Shown here in pieces: positions 53,496 to 62,190 of a stretch of 64,000 bases of DNA. Under the pieces are notes generated by a model that did not search any database, had not been told where the DNA came from, and worked only from the letters and a program-made list of their open reading frames with translations. The position numbers and the translations under genes are program-made. Position 1 is the first letter of the stretch. Each line of letters opens with the position of its first letter. Origin of the DNA: Chitinophaga rhizosphaerae (GTDB lineage Bacteria > Bacteroidota > Bacteroidia > Chitinophagales > Chitinophagaceae); the NCBI RefSeq assembly GCF_003958645.1, contig NZ_RXLO01000002.1:124001-188000 (forward strand). The letters run 5' to 3'.

Positions 53496-55073
53496 TTATT
53501 CACCGTAGCCGGCATCATCAAATGCATATCTGTACTCAACAGTTATGCTTTGGAGATCAGGTCTGAATTTTAGCGTTTCCATGGAATTCTTAGTAAGCAA
53601 CACCGGAATGTATACGCCTTTATAGAAAAGGAAAATATGGTTGCTGTTAAAAAACTCGTGGAGGTATCGCAGATAACCCTTATCAACCGCACGAGTTGAG
53701 GTTGTGAACACCCTGTGCAGAGTCCTCGATGCCGAAACATACCTCCCTCGATGTGTAGGATCAGGAATGTCGTCACTCCCTACCCGCTCCACTATCGCTT
53801 CCGTAACGGACAGCGAAATTTCCTGCCCATGTGTATATAAAACATCCATTCCTCCGAGGGAATTTTGAAACAGGAAATACTGCCGATCCTCCGGACACTG
53901 CCAGTCAACTCGAAATTCCCTTTTTTCTGATATCCTTATACCGCGGTGCCTTATATAAACCGTGTAAGCTGCGATTTCATCCTCTGGAGATGGCAAAAAT
54001 CTCTGAAGGCCAAGTTGAAAAACTCCAACAGGTACGACGTAAGGTTGCCAAAGATTAAATGAAGGGAAGTCAGTCACTTCCTGCCCCTGCAGCTGGACCC
54101 CGTTGCCGAGTAGGATATCAACCATTACCGTCGCGGGAGAAGCGGAATCATACATCCCTGCGTTTGTAAGAAGAAAGTAGAGGAATTCCGGCTGATCCTT
54201 ACCTACCAATTTCCCGGCCGGACACCAGGTCAAAAATGGCACATATTGTTGCATTAAATGGGCCTCCAGATCAAACCCCTGCAGTACCGCGTCGTATCCT
54301 ATCCCGCCAAGAAGAGCGTATTTCACCGCGCTCACTACATGGGATCCGGTTCCCAGATATGGCCCACTGGTAACTTCATGGATCCGGTAGTAAAATCGTT
54401 TAAGGAACGAGCTTACGGCAACAGGACGCGCCAGCGTATTGGGAGGAATGGCTGGAAGTATCTTGCCGGGGAGCAGTTCGGGGTTCTCCAGTATTCGGCG
54501 GAGGTTGACATTAAACTTCCTGCCCGCATCCGGAAACAACTTCATGCCTATTATTTTCCTGAATTCATTGGAATTCAATTCCTGCTCTTCGTAGATATCC
54601 AAAAGAATAGAATAGTCTACAGCGGGATCCGCGCCAACGGCCTGAATTTGGTCAGAAAATTGCAAACTGCCGGACATCACGGTATTGTACCGGATTCCGG
54701 TATAGCGGGCCTGAATAAGTATGGCGGGCGCTATTCCATCCCGACTAACATCAAAAAACTGAGCAAACTGATTCGAAGAGGCCAGTGATGCAACTAACCC
54801 ATCAATGAATGCGCTGTCGTTAATGAACAAACTACGCGGATAAAAATTGCCATCACCTCCCGTTTCAGAACACGTAAATGTGAGTGCCTCAGCGCCGCTT
54901 GCCCAGGTAAATATCAATTGCTTGCCTGGATCTGCCGATTGAATATTACCGGAAGAAAAACTTATCCTACTTCCCCAGCGAACTCCGGAAGCATTCACAT
55001 CCGTACTCAAACGAAGAGTTACGTCATTTCGGACGCAACTGAGCCCTTTCACGTCTTGCGAAATTGTCAACAT
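53496..55073 (-). CDS. Phage tail-associated hypothetical protein
   Basis: 525 residues, beta-rich, no signal peptide. The N-terminal half carries segments such as GVRWGSRISFSSGN and PGKQLIFTWASGAEALTF; the second half FKGVYIPVLLTKNSMETLKF. No named domain. Position directly after the tape measure gene (3-base gap) and before 51773-53494 supports a distal-tail or baseplate role, by analogy with siphophage order. Confidence 0.6.
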   Translation of the reverse strand: MLTISQDVKGLSCVRNDVTLRLSTDVNASGVRWGSRISFSSGNIQSADPGKQLIFTWASGAEALTFTCSETGGDGNFYPRSLFINDSAFIDGLVASLASSNQFAQFFDVSRDGIAPAILIQARYTGIRYNTVMSGSLQFSDQIQAVGADPAVDYSILLDIYEEQELNSNEFRKIIGMKLFPDAGRKFNVNLRRILENPELLPGKILPAIPPNTLARPVAVSSFLKRFYYRIHEVTSGPYLGTGSHVVSAVKYALLGGIGYDAVLQGFDLEAHLMQQYVPFLTWCPAGKLVGKDQPEFLYFLLTNAGMYDSASPATVMVDILLGNGVQLQGQEVTDFPSFNLWQPYVVPVGVFQLGLQRFLPSPEDEIAAYTVYIRHRGIRISEKREFRVDWQCPEDRQYFLFQNSLGGMDVLYTHGQEISLSVTEAIVERVGSDDIPDPTHRGRYVSASRTLHRVFTTSTRAVDKGYLRYLHEFFNSNHIFLFYKGVYIPVLLTKNSMETLKFRPDLQSITVEYRYAFDDAGYGE

Positions 55074-55076
55074 AGG

Positions 55077-57866
55077 TTATTTCATTTGACCTCGAGTTCT
55101 CACCTCAGCACCGCCATCCAGCAGTTCAGTAAGTTCCGAATAAGAAAAAACCCCCTTTACTACCCGGGGCCATGATTCCACTGCAGCAATGAGCCGGTCC
55201 AATTTTTCATCACTGACCGATGGGGATAAGGATACATTTGACGGGGTCGTTGTAAAACCGCCTAGTGCAAATCCCTTCATCCTTACCCCTTCCAATGCAT
55301 GAATTACCCTCGAAAACTGAGGATGTTGTGTCATCCATGAAGGCGCTACCCATTCATTAGCATGCACAATTCCTGCTATGCGAGAATTCGATGGATCCGA
55401 TATGGTGTAACCGCCATCAAAAAACTCTGTGGAAGCGACTTTGGCTACTGAAAATGCGGCACGGGCTATTGCGATTGCGGCGCGTAATGCGCCGGCGATG
55501 CCGAAGGAAGCCGTCGATCCTGGGTTTGCAAAATACCCCGCCACCTCTCGCTCCGTATCGATAATGATGGATCCAATCGTGAATGCTTTGATTAAAACGG
55601 CATTTTCCCGACGGGCATCCTCATCGCGGCTCAACATTTCAATGCCAAACTGAAAGGAATCTCGGAGGGATTGGCGGAGAATATCCTCATTTTTAAGCCG
55701 AAGCTCAGTGGTGCGCTGCGCCTGATCTAGTCGCCTTTGGCTGAGCGCCAGGTCTTGCTCGACTGTCGTCTTACCAAACTCTTCATTCAGCCGTTTAAGT
55801 GCCTCAATTCTCTGCTGTTCGATCAGTTCCTGGGCAATACGACTTTCTTCCAGAATTCGAGTTCTTTCCCCCGCTGTGATCCTGTCGTTTTCGAGTAATA
55901 CCGCAGTTCGGTTCTGATTTGCAAGCAAAAGGTTATCGAAAAACAAATCATCGGCATCAGCATTTCGCTGATGTTGTTCCTCACGGGCTTTTTGTTGGGT
56001 TTCGACACGCTTTTTCTCCTCCTCAGCCGTTTTTTTGGCCTTTTCCTCCTCTTCCTTTCGGTACTTTTCAGTGATTTTCGCCAGTTCAGCAACATGCTTA
56101 TCGTATTCCGCCTCTGTAAGTCGGAGGGAAACGGCCGAAATTTCCGTTTCCGATGCGCCCAGGCGACGAAGCTCTGCTATTTGCCGGGAAATAGCCTGAG
56201 TCTGCAGCGCAAATCGCGCCTCCTCACGTGCGCGATCCTTTTCAATTCCATCTGCCATTGCTTCCACTTCGGCCTGGCGAACCTGGTTGTCTAACTCGAG
56301 TAGCTTATTCCTCAGCTCTGTTTTAGCGCGAAGAGCATCCTGGTGCGATTTTTCGCGGGCCTTTCTCTGTTCCTCTGATTCCACAGCAGCAGTTTCAGCA
56401 CTCCTTCTTTTTGCCAAAGCCTTGTCGGTGGCGGCATCCTTTTCTTCTTCAACAACCAGCGCCGCGCGTTGCCTGTTCCGGACTTCAGTAAAGCCCTGGT
56501 TATACGCAGCCGCTACTTCCTTGCCGAAGTTTGAAAAAGCACCTCGGGTAGTATCTAGTCCGCGCTGGATCTGATCCGCATCAAATGTCAATGCCCCAGC
56601 TACCATGTCTGCAAGGCCGGAAAACGTACTGACAGCGATATCGCGGATCCCGGTAAAAACAACGGTAATCGCATTCAGTACGCCATTGCCAACAGCAATC
56701 ACCAAATTGAGTGCAGATACGAGTTCTCGCAGCAGTGTTGAAACGATCCGAAGTGGGAAGGTCAGGCTGTTAGCCACTACTGTCAATACTTTCACCACAA
56801 CGCTGGCGCCATCCACCCGGCTGGAGAATAAACCAAATGAAGCCAAAAGCTGTTTCACCTGGTCCCAAACTTGCCCGAAAATTTTGAAAATTGAATTATA
56901 TACAGCAACAACTGGCTCCGATTTTTGAAAAATATCAGTAACAAAACTGATGAGATTATTGAAAATCGGGATTACCTTCTCAGCAAGAGCCTCGGTGATA
57001 TCGTCCCAAACGAGTTTAAACTTCTGCAACGGCCCTCCTTCAGTTTTGCCGACGGCAGCTGCCACACCGCCAAATTCCTTTTCCAACTCGGAAAGGATAA
57101 TTGCCTGCGCTCCAGCGACATCATTGGTTGCCACCAACTCCTTCACCATGGCCTTTTGCGACTCCGTAAAGCTGACCCCTACTTTTTGAAGGGCGTTTAT
57201 TCCCCGAACAGGATCATTCAGCGCCTTCCCAACCTGTGTTGTGGAAGATTGCAAATCCTGTCCGAGCGCGACACTTACGTCGAGGATCGCCTGTTGCGCC
57301 CGCCCGAAGGTTTCCGAAGTGACATTTGTGAATGTCAGAAGAACCGCGGAGGACTTCCTAATCGCCTCATCGTCTATATTGGTGGATTCCCGCAATGAGC
57401 GGGCCATAGCGTCAATATCCTCCCGAGCAATTCCGGCTGCGCCGCCGGTCGAATTAATTACTGCCTCAAGTTGCGCTGTATTAGCTGCGGCCTCAGCGGC
57501 GCCCTCATACCCCGCACGAAATAGGGAGGCCACGCCTTGAATCGCTCCGCTTATCGCCTGGAGGGTGAACATGCCGGTGAAAATTCCGGCGGCAGAGGAA
57601 AGGGCAGACCGCCAAAATCCGACCTGCTGGGTACTGGCCTGTAGATTTCGGTCCACACCGCGGACAGATTCACCGATCTGCCTGATTTGTGTATTCACCT
57701 TCCGCAGCTCATCTGCCTTATCGGCAAATTCCTGGCTATCGACTGGCAATTGTCGAAGCTCACGCCGCAGTTGCCGCGCGTTATTCTCCAGTTCCTTAAG
57801 TGTAGTGCCGGCACGTTGGCCATTTATCTCCACTTGAACCTGTACCTGGTCTGTCCTTACCGCCAT
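55077..57866 (-). CDS. Phage tail tape measure protein
   Basis: 929 residues. Coiled coil start (TTLKELENNARQLRRELRQLP), hydrophobic central segments (about 90-115 and 350-440), a long Glu/Lys/Arg/Gln coiled coil (about 500-700) and a Gly-rich C-terminal part. The length suggests a tail of about 140 nm by the usual rule of 0.15 nm per residue. It starts one base after the stop of the 86-residue gene. The best structural marker of the phage module. Confidence 0.85.
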   Translation of the reverse strand: MAVRTDQVQVQVEINGQRAGTTLKELENNARQLRRELRQLPVDSQEFADKADELRKVNTQIRQIGESVRGVDRNLQASTQQVGFWRSALSSAAGIFTGMFTLQAISGAIQGVASLFRAGYEGAAEAAANTAQLEAVINSTGGAAGIAREDIDAMARSLRESTNIDDEAIRKSSAVLLTFTNVTSETFGRAQQAILDVSVALGQDLQSSTTQVGKALNDPVRGINALQKVGVSFTESQKAMVKELVATNDVAGAQAIILSELEKEFGGVAAAVGKTEGGPLQKFKLVWDDITEALAEKVIPIFNNLISFVTDIFQKSEPVVAVYNSIFKIFGQVWDQVKQLLASFGLFSSRVDGASVVVKVLTVVANSLTFPLRIVSTLLRELVSALNLVIAVGNGVLNAITVVFTGIRDIAVSTFSGLADMVAGALTFDADQIQRGLDTTRGAFSNFGKEVAAAYNQGFTEVRNRQRAALVVEEEKDAATDKALAKRRSAETAAVESEEQRKAREKSHQDALRAKTELRNKLLELDNQVRQAEVEAMADGIEKDRAREEARFALQTQAISRQIAELRRLGASETEISAVSLRLTEAEYDKHVAELAKITEKYRKEEEEKAKKTAEEEKKRVETQQKAREEQHQRNADADDLFFDNLLLANQNRTAVLLENDRITAGERTRILEESRIAQELIEQQRIEALKRLNEEFGKTTVEQDLALSQRRLDQAQRTTELRLKNEDILRQSLRDSFQFGIEMLSRDEDARRENAVLIKAFTIGSIIIDTEREVAGYFANPGSTASFGIAGALRAAIAIARAAFSVAKVASTEFFDGGYTISDPSNSRIAGIVHANEWVAPSWMTQHPQFSRVIHALEGVRMKGFALGGFTTTPSNVSLSPSVSDEKLDRLIAAVESWPRVVKGVFSYSELTELLDGGAEVRTRGQMK

Positions 57867-57867
57867 A

Positions 57868-58128
57868 TCACTGCAAAATCTTCAGCACCAATTGACAACC
57901 ATTCACAATTAAACAACAACCGTTAACACGGATACCGGTTCGAACTTCAACCGGGATCCTTACGCTCTCACAGCCGCAATACACCCGCCAAGTAACACCA
58001 TCGAAAAAAACTGGTTGTCCGAAATCGAGTGAGTACGCCCGGTCACCGACAGAAACGTCGCCATTCAGAACATATCGCAACAATTCCACATTCCTTTTCC
58101 TCTCGAGGATATCTTGATCTAACGGCAT
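57868..58128 (-). CDS. Small phage-module protein of unknown function
   Basis: 86 residues with four Cys in the second half (CGCESVRI, NGCCLIVNGC). No known fold. It sits directly before the tape measure gene, the position of tail-assembly chaperones or a small tail protein. It is preceded by a terminator hairpin (58139-58170), so it may start a separate transcript with the tape measure. Confidence 0.5.
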   Translation of the reverse strand: MPLDQDILERKRNVELLRYVLNGDVSVGDRAYSLDFGQPVFFDGVTWRVYCGCESVRIPVEVRTGIRVNGCCLIVNGCQLVLKILQ

Positions 58129-58138
58129 AAAAAAAAGT

Positions 58139-58170
58139 AAAAAAGCCCCACCCGCTGGGCGGATGGGGCT
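58139..58170 (-). terminator. Terminator inside the phage structural block
   Basis: Stem AGCCCCA / TGGGGCT (58144-58150 with 58164-58170), inner CCGC/GCGG pairs, and six A residues (58139-58144) forming a U-run on the minus strand. It splits head genes from tail genes. Confidence 0.7.
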
Positions 58171-58192
58171 TATAGCACATCGTCTACTCGCC

Positions 58193-58387
58193 TCACACGG
58201 GTTTCGAACCGTTGGGTTTCTCAGTCATGGCTTTAACCTCTTTGATATAAGGGCATCGCGCATTGAACAACGCTTCTGCCTCTTCGTCGGTAAGGTGCTG
58301 GGTGGAAAATTCATGAACACCATATCCGACCGCAAAGGCGACGAATTTCTCCGGCGCACCCTCTACAACCTGAAATCGCTTCAACAT
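58193..58387 (-). CDS. Small phage-module protein
   Basis: About 64 residues from ATG 58387 (MLKRFQVVEGAPEKF). Short, acidic-basic mixed, with VHEFSTQHLTDEEAEALFNARCPYIKEV, which looks like a small LysM-free helix pair. It lies between the 168-residue gene and the terminator; a tail-assembly or head-completion role is only guessed from position. Confidence 0.5.
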   Translation of the reverse strand: MLKRFQVVEGAPEKFVAFAVGYGVHEFSTQHLTDEEAEALFNARCPYIKEVKAMTEKPNGSKPV

Positions 58388-58404
58388 ATTATTAATATTT
58401 AAAT

Positions 58405-58911
58405 TCAACTCAACGGAACCGCACCGGTGTAAAAGAAACATGGTTTATCACCGTTTCCCGTGAGGTTAAGTTCCCAGCCGTTTTTGTCCCCCGGCTTCTG
58501 GCCGGTATCGCCCTTGGCCTTTTCGAGTCGAAGAGGTTGTTTCTTCGAACCGACGATGATCATTTGATCGTTGTTATCTGCTATGATAGCGATTACTCGA
58601 GCGCCGATCAGGTCGTTGACCCATTTATTATTAGCGGCATTGTATCGCGCCAATTTAAAAGGGATGTCTTTTTTAAAGCCGCCATTAACAGCGTCAGCAA
58701 TCTCATCTACAAGCCCGGCCTCCAATTCGACAAATGGAATATCCTTCCAAAACTTTCCAGCGGTAAGCGTGATCGGAGTTTCGATAGTCCACGGATCGGT
58801 CGGCCCGGGCAGTCCAATATTAGTAATGTCGCCAACTTCGGCCAGATACAATTTTGCGATCCCCGGGGTTGCTGCTCCACATTGCCTGGTAATTGGTCCA
58901 ACTTCACACAT
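58405..58911 (-). CDS. Phage tail-tube-like or head-completion protein
   Basis: 168 residues. A beta-rich fold is likely (KLYLAEVGDITNIGLPG, PITLTAGKFWKDIPFVELEAGLVDEI, ARVIAIIADNNDQMIIVGSKK). Position after the major capsid gene and before the tape measure suggests the tail tube or a connector. No certain family recognised. Confidence 0.5.
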   Translation of the reverse strand: MCEVGPITRQCGAATPGIAKLYLAEVGDITNIGLPGPTDPWTIETPITLTAGKFWKDIPFVELEAGLVDEIADAVNGGFKKDIPFKLARYNAANNKWVNDLIGARVIAIIADNNDQMIIVGSKKQPLRLEKAKGDTGQKPGDKNGWELNLTGNGDKPCFFYTGAVPLS

Positions 58912-58937
58912 ATAAAAAAAATTACGGGTAATTAAAT

Positions 58938-59897
58938 TTACTCTTGGTCGTTTGTCCAGACGAGCCCTTTTATGATCGGCATCCCTACGCCCATCTTAAA
59001 ATCCCCAAGCACTTCAATTTCACGTCGGTTCACCTGGAAGCGGAGGTTGAAATCAGAATCCTCTGAGGTACCATCGATGAGCCTTTTGAGATTCTCCTTT
59101 TTGGTAATGACTATTCGTTGCGAACCTGCCATACCGGGACATCCTACAATTTCGGTATTGGTTCCATCAATCGTCACAGACTGCAGCTCACCGGTAATAC
59201 CGCGGTAATCCTGATGGTTACCGAATTCCGCGCGATAGTCCCGTTTGTACCAGCGAAGTAATGTGGGAGAGCAAAGAGCCACAAGCTGTTCAGTTTGGTA
59301 ATCGGAATCAACGGCATCGAACACCATCTCAAATGACTCCCGCGCATTTGTTTGGCTAAGAACTCCAGTGGCAACGGGAACGATCTTCGCGGCGGTGATG
59401 GCATCGGAAACGATCTTCAGCAATCCGTCGAACGAAGTCGATGCCCCACCAGGCGTACCCGGCGTCGGCGCCACGTACTCACCATTAAATAAGAGTCGAA
59501 ATTCCAAATCCTTCTTGATGCGTTTGATTACTTCCGAAAGGATATACCCCTCCAGCAGTTCTTGGCCTTCCGGAAGGGATCCGTCAATCCTTTTCCCCTC
59601 CCAGCTCCGCTCTAAATCGATGGGATCAAGCGGGAGATCTACTTTGATACGGCGAACTTTAAGGGTTTCCGGAACGAACTTAATATCACCTTTGGGAGTC
59701 CAGGCTTTTTGATATGGCTGCAGAATCTCAGAAACCTCGGTTTCGGTGATAATGTACTCATCCTTTATCCCCGCAATAGTCGAAAAAAGAGACATGGAAT
59801 ACTCCTTTTCGAGCAATTTTGAGTACAATTCGGAAGCCTTCTCCCGATGATATGCGCCGAGACTGGCCGTCAGCGCGGAAATGTCAATGCCTGGCAT
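58938..59897 (-). CDS. Phage major capsid protein
   Basis: 319 residues. The N-terminal region (about 1-60) is helical; the segment WTPKGDIKFVPETLKVRRIKVDLPLDPIDLERSWEGK reads as the E-loop/strand of an HK97-like fold, followed by the P-domain helix region (SEVIKRIKKDLEFRLLFNG) and the A-domain end. Placed directly after the protease/scaffold gene, as in Caudoviricetes. Assignment is by position and pattern, not by a solved match. Confidence 0.65.
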   Translation of the reverse strand: MPGIDISALTASLGAYHREKASELYSKLLEKEYSMSLFSTIAGIKDEYIITETEVSEILQPYQKAWTPKGDIKFVPETLKVRRIKVDLPLDPIDLERSWEGKRIDGSLPEGQELLEGYILSEVIKRIKKDLEFRLLFNGEYVAPTPGTPGGASTSFDGLLKIVSDAITAAKIVPVATGVLSQTNARESFEMVFDAVDSDYQTEQLVALCSPTLLRWYKRDYRAEFGNHQDYRGITGELQSVTIDGTNTEIVGCPGMAGSQRIVITKKENLKRLIDGTSEDSDFNLRFQVNRREIEVLGDFKMGVGMPIIKGLVWTNDQE

Positions 59898-59932
59898 GCT
59901 TCACAACTTTCAATTTCACAAAATCAATATGC

Positions 59933-61111
59933 CTACTTACGCTTACCCTGATTCCAGGGCTGGCGCCAAAATTTATCATCGCCGGCGGCTGATTGCTGCC
60001 CGAAATCATCTCCCGAATGCACATTGGTGTGATCCACCAACGGTTTACCGCGAAATGCAGCGAATTGTGCGCGAAGCTGTACTACTTCAGCGCGAACAGC
60101 CGCGAGAGCTTCATGGATTGCCCCCAATGCAGGTGAAAGCTCATCGTTAATTGGGGGATTCTGCGGACCAACTTCAGGATCCGCCTCCCGCTGGGTGATT
60201 GCGGTAATCTTACCATCGACAACCGTAATTACTTTCCCCTGCAACTCTCCTTCGGAAATCTCAAGATCACCATCAGGCGCAGGAACTTCACTGCCATCTT
60301 CCTGGACGATGTATACTTCATCTCCAATGGCGGGATCCTCGCCAACGCAAACGATACGAATATGCTCACCGGTAGATATGATACTGTCGATAACGGAAAG
60401 CAACGCCTCAGATGGGTTCACCGGCTTCCGTTTGGAATATTCGGCATACCGGTGAAAAAATGGCTCAAAAATTTCAGGGTTCGCTTCGATATGGTTCCAT
60501 ATTTCCGGGTTATCATCCAGAAACTTTGTCGCTATTGCGGCGAAATTATCGGGAGCGAAACTGGCCGCGGAGAAAAGGCCGTTCGGATTTGCAGCAGGAT
60601 CGTCAACCACGTCCGTTGCCAGAAGGGACTTGATTTTGACAAAGGTCTTTTCGCCTTCTCCAGCCACCCGCTGGTTCTCAGAATCATAATGGTAATAATC
60701 ATCAATCTCGAAAGAAATAGATGCCCCGAACATATCGGGGTTGGAGTTTGCCATTGCGATTACATAGGAAAAAAGATCGCCCTTGGGTGATTTCTTTGCG
60801 ACGTTGTCTAAATGGAGGTCGGCCATCGCCCTTTCACCGTCTACCCGGAAGTTTTTAAACCGTCCGATAAACGTACCTAACGCCTCAGCACACATCGTGG
60901 GATGGCCGAACCTACATTTGACCCCAGCCGGGAATTCATTACCCAATCTAACAACGTCTCCTATAAAATCAGCTTCGAGATACACGTCATGCCCTTTTGC
61001 TTCACCAGCAGTACAGACAGCAACGTTTCGAATAATACCTTCCTCCACCTGAATATTACTCTGCCGGTAAAGACAAGGAGTACGAAACCGATATTTATGC
61101 CTCAAACTCAT
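59933..61111 (-). CDS. Phage prohead protease with scaffold domain
   Basis: About 392 residues from ATG 61111 (MSLRHKYRFRTPCLY); the frame is open to 61147. N-terminal half fits a prohead protease: a His in CRFGHPTMC, GTFIGRFKNFRVDGERAMADLHLD, then FGASISFEIDDY with a Ser candidate. The C-terminal half, from about 240, is acidic and ends in a coiled coil (ALGAIHEALAAVRAEVVQLRAQ), fitting a scaffold domain. It is followed by the capsid gene. No portal or terminase is upstream of it. Confidence 0.65.
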   Translation of the reverse strand: MSLRHKYRFRTPCLYRQSNIQVEEGIIRNVAVCTAGEAKGHDVYLEADFIGDVVRLGNEFPAGVKCRFGHPTMCAEALGTFIGRFKNFRVDGERAMADLHLDNVAKKSPKGDLFSYVIAMANSNPDMFGASISFEIDDYYHYDSENQRVAGEGEKTFVKIKSLLATDVVDDPAANPNGLFSAASFAPDNFAAIATKFLDDNPEIWNHIEANPEIFEPFFHRYAEYSKRKPVNPSEALLSVIDSIISTGEHIRIVCVGEDPAIGDEVYIVQEDGSEVPAPDGDLEISEGELQGKVITVVDGKITAITQREADPEVGPQNPPINDELSPALGAIHEALAAVRAEVVQLRAQFAAFRGKPLVDHTNVHSGDDFGQQSAAGDDKFWRQPWNQGKRK

Positions 61112-61239
61112 TGACGCAAAAATGAGTTTATGGCACTGTAGAAGCAAGAACGCATCTGCAAACCACCGCGATATTATATCACCTATTTTTTCTATATTAT
61201 TACCGATATCCCATTATTAAATAAAATAAACTGACACAG

Positions 61240-62190
61240 ATGAAAACGCCCATCTTTTGCCCGTTCGAGGCGGGAGTAAACCCCTTCGTTGCTGAAGCCG
61301 ATATACACACCCAGGAATGGCTGCGGGGCTTCGGATTACTCCGCACACCAGCCGAAATAGCCCATAGCGAGGCTGGCGCCTTTACCATGATGGTAGGGCG
61401 AATGTTCCATACCGCTGAGTACGAAAAGCTATGTATTGCCGCGGACTTAAATGCACTACTTTTCCTCATCGACGATCATTTTGATTCAGGTGGGACTGGA
61501 AAAATAAAGGCTTTCCAAAGTGTGGTCAGGAGCCTTATTTTGATACTCGATGATGTACCTACCGATCCGGAAAATCCAGTTTTACGCGCATTTCAGGATA
61601 TCTGGATACGGCTAAAAAAGTGCGGAGCGCCGAAGGAATGGCAAATTCGCTTTCGTATGAGCCTAATAAAAGCACTTGAAGCCAATGAATGGCGAATGAG
61701 AATTATGGATTCCGGGCAACTGCCGACTTTACGAGAGTACATGTACTATCGACCTATGATTGGCGGTGCAAACTTCTTCTGCCACTTGGCTGAATTAATG
61801 GAAGATTGTATCGTCTCGGGAGATTTCTTCGAAAATTTTGAGGTTCAGGCTTTGCTCGGATACTGCGCGGATGTTATCTGTTTCGCTAATGATATATTTT
61901 CCTATCGCAAGGAACTTGATGAAGGAGATGAAATGAACTTGGTAATGCTAATCCAAAAAACTTATCATGTTTCAGTTGAAAAAGCTCAGGAACTCGCAAT
62001 TGAACAGCACAATCAAGAAATTGAAGAATTTATCTCCCAAATAAAATTCCTGCCGAAACAAGCAAAACACGCGGGAGGTGTCGCAGGTGAGAGATTTATT
62101 ATTGCCCTGCAGAGAATGATCCGCGGCAATGTTGAATGGTCGGTAAATGACACTAAAAGATATGGGGAACTAAGCGAATTCCTCCTTTGA
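61240..62190 (+). CDS. Class I terpene cyclase
   Basis: 316 residues, usual length for bacterial terpene cyclases. All markers are in place: DDHFD (78-82) for Mg, pyrophosphate sensor R171 exactly 46 residues before the NSE triad N217-D218...S221...E225 (NDIFSYRKE), and the C-terminal RY pair (307-308). It should ionise farnesyl or geranylgeranyl diphosphate and make a cyclic terpene; the product cannot be told. No P450 or prenyl transferase is next to it. It lies in an AT-rich area between the phage protease and a hybrid kinase, whose end overlaps its end by 21 bases. Confidence 0.9.
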   Translation: MKTPIFCPFEAGVNPFVAEADIHTQEWLRGFGLLRTPAEIAHSEAGAFTMMVGRMFHTAEYEKLCIAADLNALLFLIDDHFDSGGTGKIKAFQSVVRSLILILDDVPTDPENPVLRAFQDIWIRLKKCGAPKEWQIRFRMSLIKALEANEWRMRIMDSGQLPTLREYMYYRPMIGGANFFCHLAELMEDCIVSGDFFENFEVQALLGYCADVICFANDIFSYRKELDEGDEMNLVMLIQKTYHVSVEKAQELAIEQHNQEIEEFISQIKFLPKQAKHAGGVAGERFIIALQRMIRGNVEWSVNDTKRYGELSEFLL

